Shown piece after piece: positions 1 through 5,420 of a DNA stretch of 9,086 nucleotides; the first letter of the stretch is position 1; each line of letters starts with the position of its first letter. The position numbers and the translations under genes are program-made. The notes under the pieces are model-generated. The model worked only from the letters and a program-made list of their open reading frames with translations. It made no database searches and was not told where the DNA came from. The stretch is from an uncultured Eubacteriales bacterium (GTDB lineage Bacteria > Bacillota > Clostridia > Oscillospirales > CAG-382), in assembly GCA_900554405.1 (NCBI GenBank), contig USHI01000049.1:1-9086 (forward strand). Direction: 5' to 3'.

Positions 1-846
1 CCGCTTAAACACCCCGTAAACATAGCATATGAGGCGGCGACCGCCGATCTGGACGATATCAACTGCATAGACCCGTTCCACCTTGAAGCATACGGCGTAC
101 AGACGGTGAATTACAACCGCGATGTCGAAATATTCCCGGTGCTCAATGCGATTTTCGAAAAAATATACGGCTCCTCCCCTTATAAATCCCCCACGGACAT
201 GGGCGTGAACATGATCAAATCGGCGATAACCGATGACGAAGTCTGCCGCGAGGCGGCAAAGCAGGAGATTATCCGCCGCTATTACGAAGCGCTCTGCCAG
301 CAAAGAAAGGGAATGGGCGGCGATGCCCCCGTATACAAAACCGAAATACTCATGAACCAGTGCGGCATTTCGCCGGAGGATCGCCCTGTCGTCGGTGCCG
401 CCAACAAAAAGGCGGAATCTACCGGAGCTCCCGCCGCCGCAATCGACCTGCCGGACGGCAGGATAGTCACCGGCAAGACAAGCGCCCTGCTCGGCGCTTC
501 GAGCGCAATGCTGCTGAATGCGCTTAAATGCCTTGCGGATATCGACGACGATGTTCTTCTTATGTCCCCGACGGTCATCGAACCGATACAGCGGCTCAAA
601 ACCGGTTTCCTGGGCAACCACAATCCGCGCCTCCACACCGATGAGGTGCTTATAGCGCTTTCGGTCTGTGCGGTGAGCGACGAAAACGCCCGCGCGGCGC
701 TGGATTGCCTGAAAAGCCTTGCCGGCTGCCAGATGCATTCCTCCGTTCTGCTTTCGCAGGTGGATGAAAAGCTGCTCAAAAACCTCGGCATAAACCTCAC
801 CTGCGAACCGAAATACCAGACAAAAAAACTGTTCCACGCAAACTGA
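1..846 (+). CDS. DUF1846 / UPF0371 family protein, C-terminal part (5' truncated by window)
   Basis: The reading frame is open from base 1, so this is the C-terminal 281 residues of a longer protein; the GTG at 106 is internal, not a start. The family is normally about 490-500 residues, so roughly 210-220 N-terminal residues lie upstream. Family hallmarks seen here are NYNRDVEIFPVLNAIFEKI, SPYKSPTDMGVNM, DDEVCREAAKQEIIRRYY, the DLPDGRIVTGKTSALLGAS segment, NHNPRLHTDEVLIALSVCA and the terminal LTCEPKYQTKKLFH. These match the uncharacterised UPF0371/DUF1846 proteins widespread in Firmicutes. They are cytoplasmic, structures are known, but the biochemical role is not firmly established. No membrane segment or signal is visible in this part. 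The M32 peptidase gene begins 14 nt after the stop, so the two are probably cotranscribed. Family assignment is confident; function is unknown. Confidence 0.92.
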   Translation, partial: PLKHPVNIAYEAATADLDDINCIDPFHLEAYGVQTVNYNRDVEIFPVLNAIFEKIYGSSPYKSPTDMGVNMIKSAITDDEVCREAAKQEIIRRYYEALCQQRKGMGGDAPVYKTEILMNQCGISPEDRPVVGAANKKAESTGAPAAAIDLPDGRIVTGKTSALLGASSAMLLNALKCLADIDDDVLLMSPTVIEPIQRLKTGFLGNHNPRLHTDEVLIALSVCAVSDENARAALDCLKSLAGCQMHSSVLLSQVDEKLLKNLGINLTCEPKYQTKKLFHAN

Positions 847-860
847 AAGGCGGTAATCCC

Positions 861-2354
861 ATGACAAAAGAACAGGCATTGAATAAACTCAATCAATACG
901 AAAAAACCTCGCTTGCGTTAAATCACGCCGGCGGAGTGCTTTATTACGACGGAGTGACCGCCGCCTCCAAGGGCAGCTACGAAATACGCGCCGTCACGGC
1001 GGGCGAGCTTTCGCGGATGCAGTACGAGCTTATCACGGATGCCGCGTTCATCGAAGCGCTTGAGGTATTAAGGCAGGATAACGCGCTCACGCCCGTGCAG
1101 AAGCGCCTTGTGAGCGAGCTTTACCGCGATTACGAGCGCCGTTCGAAGATACCCAAGGAGGAAGCGGTCGCCTTTGATATCCATGTAACGGAGGCGGAAG
1201 CCGTGTGGGACGAGGCGAAGAACAACAGCGATTTCGCCGCGTTCGAACCGTATCTGCAAAAGAATTTCGATACAATGAAGCGCTTCGCTTCCTATACCGA
1301 CCCGGGCAGGGATCCGTATGAGGTCTATCTCGACCGTTACGAGCGCGGGCTGACCCGTGCGCGCTGCGACGGATTTTTTGCCGCCCTGCGCAAAAGGCTC
1401 GTGCCGCTGATCGAGCGCGTTGCGAATGCACCGCAGCCCGACCGTTCGGTTATAGAGGGCGAATTTCCGGTGGGGCTTCAGCGGGAGCTCACCGAAAAGA
1501 TCATTTCCGTTATGGATATCGACAGAAGATATCTCACCGTCGGCGAAACCGAACATCCCTTCACGACGAGCTTCACAAAAAAGGACACGCGCATAACCAC
1601 GCATTATTACGAATCGGATGTCGCAAGCTCGCTTTACAGCGTTATCCACGAGGGCGGACACGCACTTTACGATATGAATTCGGACGATTCTCTTTTCGGC
1701 AGCTCGCTCGAGGGCGGCGTTTCGATGGGTATCCACGAAAGCCAATCCCGTTTTTACGAAAATATCATCGGCAGGAGCCTTCCGTTCTGCGAAGTCCTGC
1801 TTCCTATCCTGCGCGGGACCTTCCCCGGCAGGTTCGATAAAGCCTGCGCGGAGGATATTTACCGCGCCGTGAACCGTTCACAGCCCTCGCTTATCCGCAC
1901 GGAGGCGGACGAGCTGACCTATTCGCTCCATATCATGATCCGCTACGAGCTGGAAAAAATGATGTTCGACGGCGTTATCACCGCGCATGATCTCCCGCAT
2001 GAGTGGAATCGCCTTTACAAGGAATACCTCGGTATTGATGTTCCGGACGATAAGCACGGCGTGCTCCAGGATTCCCACTGGGCGGGCGCGGCGATCGGAT
2101 ATTTCCCCTCATATGCGCTCGGCTCGGCATACGGCGCACAGTATCTGCGCGAAATGAAGAAGGATCTCGATGTGGATGCGGCGGTCCGCAGCGGCAAGCT
2201 CACGCAGATCAACGCATGGCTGCGCGAAAGGATATGGAAGCACGGCTGTATGCTCGATCCTTCCGACCTGTTCGAAAGCGTTTGCGGCAGCTTCGATCCG
2301 AACTGCTATGCCGATTATCTCGAAGAAAAATTCACCCGCATATACGGACTGTGA
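861..2354 (+). CDS. M32 family metallocarboxypeptidase (thermostable carboxypeptidase 1-like)
   Basis: This is a complete 497-residue protein, the usual M32 length (about 490-510). M32 enzymes are cytoplasmic metal-dependent carboxypeptidases that remove C-terminal amino acids from peptides. The zinc motif HEGGH is at residues 263-267 (VIHEGGHALYD). The third ligand is expected to be E293 in IHESQSRFYEN (290-301). Other family motifs are EHPFTTSF (231-238), DTRITTHYYE (242-251), RTEADELTYSLHI (346-358) and, near the C-terminus, HWAGAAIGYFPSYALG (406-421). All catalytic elements are intact and no signal peptide is present. The ATG at 861 is preceded by a GAAAGGCGG purine-rich site (845-853). 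The stop lies 10 nt before the next gene, placing it in the 1-5197 operon. Likely role is peptide turnover; the physiological substrate cannot be read from sequence. Confidence 0.96.
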   Translation: MTKEQALNKLNQYEKTSLALNHAGGVLYYDGVTAASKGSYEIRAVTAGELSRMQYELITDAAFIEALEVLRQDNALTPVQKRLVSELYRDYERRSKIPKEEAVAFDIHVTEAEAVWDEAKNNSDFAAFEPYLQKNFDTMKRFASYTDPGRDPYEVYLDRYERGLTRARCDGFFAALRKRLVPLIERVANAPQPDRSVIEGEFPVGLQRELTEKIISVMDIDRRYLTVGETEHPFTTSFTKKDTRITTHYYESDVASSLYSVIHEGGHALYDMNSDDSLFGSSLEGGVSMGIHESQSRFYENIIGRSLPFCEVLLPILRGTFPGRFDKACAEDIYRAVNRSQPSLIRTEADELTYSLHIMIRYELEKMMFDGVITAHDLPHEWNRLYKEYLGIDVPDDKHGVLQDSHWAGAAIGYFPSYALGSAYGAQYLREMKKDLDVDAAVRSGKLTQINAWLRERIWKHGCMLDPSDLFESVCGSFDPNCYADYLEEKFTRIYGL

Positions 2355-2364
2355 GGCATGAAGC

Positions 2365-2577
2365 ATGAGCTATCTTGTCGGAACGGAGATACTTGACCCG
2401 GGCGACCGTGTATATATCCGCTGGACAGACGGCACGGAAACCCACGCCGTTTATAAGGATACCTTCGGCTATAATCATTTCTTTGATGCCATACCGAAGG
2501 GTGAACGCGAAATACGGCTTTCCAACCGTTTTATGCAGCTTAAAGGTATACGCATAAGAAAGGATAAGGATCAATGA
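2365..2577 (+). CDS. Small hypothetical protein (70 aa), operon member
   Basis: I do not recognise a family. The 70-residue product begins MSYLVGTEILDPGDRVYIRW and is polar and charged, with alternating hydrophobic/charged stretches (RVYIRWTDGTETHAVYKD, residues 15-32) suggesting a small beta-rich fold, and a basic C-terminus (IRIRKDKDQ). There is no signal peptide, membrane segment or cysteine. It is judged real because it fills the space between the M32 and PHP genes, has GAGG (2353-2356) 8 nt before its ATG, has an in-frame stop immediately upstream (2359-2361) fixing the start, and its TGA overlaps the next ATG (ATGA at 2574-2577). A 60-codon reading frame in another phase (2375-2557) lacks such support. 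Function is unknown; an accessory or regulatory partner of a neighbour is possible but unproven. Confidence 0.72.
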   Translation: MSYLVGTEILDPGDRVYIRWTDGTETHAVYKDTFGYNHFFDAIPKGEREIRLSNRFMQLKGIRIRKDKDQ

Positions 2578-3446
2578 AGGGTTATATAGACCTTCACACT
2601 CATTCAAACAAATCGGATGGCTCCATGTCCCCGCGTGAGCTTGTCCGCCACGCCGCGGAATGCGGGCTTGCGGCAATTGCCTTATCCGACCACGATACCG
2701 TTGCCGGTGTGGACGAAGCGCTTGCCGCGGGCAGGGAATACGGGGTGGAGGTCGTTCCGGCGATCGAGCTTTCGGTGCAGTCGGCAACCGAGACACACAT
2801 ACTCGGATTTTATATAGATCATCATTCAAAGGTGCTTCGTGAAGCACTGGAAAACATCAATTCCGTGCGCCGGCAAAGAACGGTTAACACCTGCGAAAAG
2901 CTCCGCGCGCTCGGATTCGATGTCACGATGGAGGAAGCGGAGGCGATAGCCCCCTCCGGGATAATCGGCAGGGCGCATTTCGCAAGGCTTATGGTGGATA
3001 AGGGGTATATTTCGAGCGTAAAAGAGGGCTTCGAAAAATATCTCGGCAACGGCAAGCCCGCTTACGACGGCACGCAGTATCTGACCGCGGAATCGGCGGT
3101 AAAGCTTATCGACGATATCGGCGGGGTGAGCTTTGTTGCGCACCCGCACCTGATAAGGCTTTCGGACGAGGCCCTTGCCGGGTTTCTGAAAACACTGAAA
3201 GCGCAGGGGCTTTCGGGCATAGAGGGATATTATAACGAATATACGCCGGAAATGCAGGAGCATTTTCAGGCGCTTGCGCGCTCGCTCGGGCTGCATATCT
3301 CCGGCGGGAGCGATTACCATGCGAAAATGAAGCCGCATATCGAGATCGGCGTGGGGCAGGGCAATATGCAGGTGCCGTACAGCGTGCTGGAAGATATCAA
3401 ACGGATTGTCGCGGAAAAACATAAAATCACGGAGGAGCAGAAATGA
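2574..3446 (+). CDS. PHP-domain metal-dependent phosphoesterase (YciV/TrpH-like)
   Basis: This complete 290-residue protein has the full PHP motif set: DLHTHSNKSDG (residues 6-16; likely ligands H8, H10, D15), LSDHDT (38-43; H40), PAIELS (62-67; E65), THILGFY (74-80; H75), GRAHFARLMVDKGY (132-145), FVAHPH (187-192; H190) and GGSDYHA (244-250; D247, H249). Length and motif order match the stand-alone YciV/TrpH/RNase AM group, cytoplasmic enzymes shown elsewhere to act as 5'-3' exoribonucleases and 3',5'-nucleoside bisphosphate phosphatases; a role in nucleotide or RNA turnover is therefore inferred. A polymerase-linked or histidinol-phosphatase PHP is less likely from motif spacing. AGGA sites at 2561-2564 and 2567-2570 precede the ATG. 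The start overlaps the stop of the 70-aa gene, and the stop overlaps the GH35 start, both as ATGA, implying translational coupling. Confidence 0.93.
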   Translation: MKGYIDLHTHSNKSDGSMSPRELVRHAAECGLAAIALSDHDTVAGVDEALAAGREYGVEVVPAIELSVQSATETHILGFYIDHHSKVLREALENINSVRRQRTVNTCEKLRALGFDVTMEEAEAIAPSGIIGRAHFARLMVDKGYISSVKEGFEKYLGNGKPAYDGTQYLTAESAVKLIDDIGGVSFVAHPHLIRLSDEALAGFLKTLKAQGLSGIEGYYNEYTPEMQEHFQALARSLGLHISGGSDYHAKMKPHIEIGVGQGNMQVPYSVLEDIKRIVAEKHKITEEQK

Positions 3447-5197
3447 GCAATTTCGGCTACAACAGCAAAACCTTTCTTTTGGACGGGGAACCCTTTACCG
3501 TTATATCGGGTACGATTCACTATTTCCGCCATGTGCCGCAGTATTGGCGAGACAGACTCAGAAAGCTCCGTCAGTGCGGCTTCAACACGGTCGAAACCTA
3601 TGTCTGCTGGAACCTTCACGAGAGGGCGGAGGGCAGCTTCGATTTCGGCGGCAGGCTCGATCTCGGGGCTTTCCTCGATATCGCGGCGGAGGAGGGTTTG
3701 AAGGCGATCGTCCGCCCCGGCCCGTATATCTGTGCGGAATGGGATTTCGGCGGGCTGCCCGCGTGGCTGCTCAACCACCGCAACATGCGTGTGCGCTGCA
3801 TGGATGAAGAATTTCTGTTTTACGAAAAGCGTTATCTTTCCGCCGTATTCGATATCCTGCGCCCCCGCCTTGTTACCTGCGGCGGCAACGTGATAATGCT
3901 TCAGGTGGAAAACGAATACGGCTCCCCCGGCAACCATCACGAATATATAGACCACCTTGCCGACTTTTTCCGCGAAAGCGGTATAAACGTTCCGCTGTTC
4001 ACCTCGGATGGTCCAAGCGTGAACTGCCTTTCCGGAGGTACGTCCGAAAAGCTTCTTGCGACACTCAACTTCGGCTCCAATCCGAAGGGCTCGTTCGGGC
4101 TGCTCAAAGAATTCCGCCCGAATCAGCCGATGATGTGCTCCGAATTCTGGGAGGGGTGGTTCGACGTATGGTACGGTCCGCATCGCCGCCGCGAACCGGA
4201 TGATGTCGCTGCCGTTTTCGACGAAATACTTTCCATGGGCGCGAACGTCAACTTTTATATGTTCTGCGGCGGAACGAATTTCGCCTTTACAAACGGCGCA
4301 AACTGCGACGTGAATTATACCCCGCAGACAACGAGCTACGATTACGATGCCATGCTTACCGAAAACGGCGATCTGACAAAGCGCTTTTTCGAGGTGCGCG
4401 AGGTCGTCGGAAAGCATTTCGGCAATCTGCCGGAGCTCACGGTGGGCAACCTTCCGCGCCGCGGCTACGGCGATATCCGTCTTTCGGAATCGGCACCGCT
4501 GTTTTCGAACCTTGCAGCGCTTTCAAAGCCCGTTATATCCTCCTATCCGCTTACGATGGAGGAGCTGGGCGCCGATTTCGGGTTTGCGCTGTATTCCGCG
4601 GAGGTCTGCGGCCCGGTGTGCGGCGAGCTTGATCTCGATCCGCTGCGCGACCGTGCAATGTTCTTCTTAAACGGCTCCTATGCCGGCACGAAAGAACGCT
4701 CCGGCAGGAACGATACCGTGCGGGTGGAAACGCCCGCGGGGACAAATGTCCGTGTGGACGTGCTTGTCGAAAACCTCGGCAGAATCAATTACGGCGTTCA
4801 CATGTCGGACAATCGCAAGGGGCTTATCAACAGCGTTCGCATAGATCAGCAGCATATCTTCGGATGGACGATGTACCCGCTCACGATGGACGATCTTTCC
4901 GCCCTCTCCTTCGGAGCTGCTGCGGAAAGCGGCGATTGCCCTGCATTTCTGCGCGGGTATCTCGATATCGGCGGCGAACCGGAGGACACCTTCATAAGGC
5001 TCGACGGCTTCCATAAGGGCTTTGTCACGGTAAACGGTTTCAATATCGGCAGATACTGGAACGACGCAGGCCCTCAGAAAACGCTTTATCTTCCCGCACC
5101 GCTGCTCAAAAAGGGCAGAAACGAGATCATCGTTTTCGAACTCCACGGCTTTGAAGAAAACCGCATAGAATCCGTAGACACACCCGACCTCGGGTGA
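3443..5197 (+). CDS. GH35 beta-galactosidase, cytoplasmic (BgaC-like)
   Basis: This complete 584-residue glycoside hydrolase family 35 enzyme removes terminal beta-linked galactose by a retaining mechanism. The N-terminal TIM barrel (about 1-320) carries ISGTIHYFRH (21-30), GFNTVETYVCWNLHE (46-60), RPGPYICAEWDFGGLPAWLL (91-110), the acid/base motif LQVENEYG (153-160; expected E158), the nucleophile motif MCSEFWEGWFD (231-241; expected E234), YMFCGGTNFAFTNGA (272-286) and TSYDYDAMLTENGD (297-310). The C-terminal beta domains carry VENLGRINYG (442-451), VTVNGFNIGRYW (528-539), GPQKTLYLP (543-551) and NEIIVFELHG (560-569). With no signal peptide it should act in the cytoplasm on imported oligosaccharides. 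Length resembles bacterial BgaC enzymes that prefer Gal-beta-1,3-HexNAc, so that specificity is a reasonable inference only. A strong GGAGGAG (3431-3437) lies 5 nt before the ATG. It is the last gene of its operon, followed by a terminator. Confidence 0.96.
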   Translation: MSNFGYNSKTFLLDGEPFTVISGTIHYFRHVPQYWRDRLRKLRQCGFNTVETYVCWNLHERAEGSFDFGGRLDLGAFLDIAAEEGLKAIVRPGPYICAEWDFGGLPAWLLNHRNMRVRCMDEEFLFYEKRYLSAVFDILRPRLVTCGGNVIMLQVENEYGSPGNHHEYIDHLADFFRESGINVPLFTSDGPSVNCLSGGTSEKLLATLNFGSNPKGSFGLLKEFRPNQPMMCSEFWEGWFDVWYGPHRRREPDDVAAVFDEILSMGANVNFYMFCGGTNFAFTNGANCDVNYTPQTTSYDYDAMLTENGDLTKRFFEVREVVGKHFGNLPELTVGNLPRRGYGDIRLSESAPLFSNLAALSKPVISSYPLTMEELGADFGFALYSAEVCGPVCGELDLDPLRDRAMFFLNGSYAGTKERSGRNDTVRVETPAGTNVRVDVLVENLGRINYGVHMSDNRKGLINSVRIDQQHIFGWTMYPLTMDDLSALSFGAAAESGDCPAFLRGYLDIGGEPEDTFIRLDGFHKGFVTVNGFNIGRYWNDAGPQKTLYLPAPLLKKGRNEIIVFELHGFEENRIESVDTPDLG

Positions 5198-5204
5198 TAC
5201 GGGC

Positions 5205-5243
5205 AGCGCGAAGGGCAAAAACTCCCTTCGCGTTCTTTCTTTC
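5205..5243 (+). terminator. Intrinsic (Rho-independent) terminator of the upstream operon
   Basis: A perfect 9-bp GC-rich stem (CGCGAAGGG at 5207-5215 with CCCTTCGCG at 5224-5232) can be extended by a G-U and an A-U pair. The loop is 8 nt, and the stem is followed at once by a T-rich run (TTCTTTCTTTC, 5233-5243). It begins 8-10 nt after the GH35 stop. The T-run lies only on the + side, so termination should be one-directional and close the 1-5197 operon. Confidence 0.88.
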
Positions 5244-5265
5244 GGTAAAAACGCCGCAAATGCTG

Positions 5266-5294
5266 TTGCAAAGGGCATTGTTTTATGGTAATAT
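5266..5294 (+). promoter_or_regulatory. Sigma-A-type promoter with extended -10, driving the secreted protein gene
   Basis: The -35 candidate TTGCAA (5266-5271) and -10 candidate TAATAT (5289-5294) are separated by exactly 17 nt. A TGG (5286-5288) sits directly before the -10, giving the extended -10 pattern TGn. A shifted TATAAA at 5292-5297 is an alternative -10 with less ideal spacing (20 nt). Transcription would start near 5300-5302, giving a very short leader before the ATG at 5328. It lies in an AT-rich patch just downstream of the terminator. No operator or riboswitch-sized leader is visible. Confidence 0.65.
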
Positions 5295-5312
5295 AAACAA
5301 GAACCGTACCGA

Positions 5313-5317
5313 AAGGA
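5313..5317 (+). promoter_or_regulatory. Ribosome binding site that decides the start of the secreted protein
   Basis: AAGGA at 5313-5317 lies 10 nt before the ATG at 5328 but only 4 nt before the in-frame GTG at 5322. The ATG start gives an immediate MKKR signal-peptide N-region and is preferred; the GTG start would add only Met-Arg. The choice does not alter any domain. Confidence 0.6.
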
Positions 5318-5327
5318 ATCCGTGCGT

Positions 5328-5420
5328 ATGAAAAAACGAATCATTGCCGTGCTCATCACCTGCATTACGCTTGCCTGCGCGATAATTTCCCCCTTTCCGG
5401 GGAGCATTTCCGCGCGTGCC
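5328..5420 (+). other. Signal peptide (Sec type) of the dockerin protein
   Basis: Residues 1-31 have a basic N-region (MKKR), a hydrophobic core (IIAVLITCITLACAII) and an SPFPGSISARA end with an A-x-A motif, suggesting signal peptidase I cleavage between A31 and G32. The cysteines at 12 and 17 lie inside the core without a clear lipobox, so a lipoprotein is less likely. Confidence 0.85.

Noticed and set aside
106..108. GTG as the start of the DUF1846 gene
   Set aside because: The frame is open to base 1 and the upstream residues (KHPVNIAYEAATADL, DPFHLEAYG) match the family, so the gene is truncated by the window edge.
1068..1745. Antisense open frame (225 codons) within the M32 gene
   Set aside because: Shadow frame in register with an intact, motif-rich M32 gene.
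3406..3807. Alternative + frame (133 codons) overlapping the GH35 start
   Set aside because: Out of frame with a definite GH35 gene; rich in Arg and without motifs.
3314..4417. Antisense open frame (367 codons) opposite PHP/GH35
   Set aside because: In register with the GH35 sense codons and explained by codon bias; no family features.
5322..5324. GTG start for the secreted protein
   Set aside because: The ATG at 5328 is better spaced from AAGGA and gives a typical MKKR signal-peptide start; still possible but less likely.
5198..5327. Riboswitch, small RNA or attachment site in the intergenic gap
   Set aside because: The 130 nt are accounted for by the terminator, promoter and ribosome binding site; the leader is too short for a riboswitch and no direct repeats were seen.
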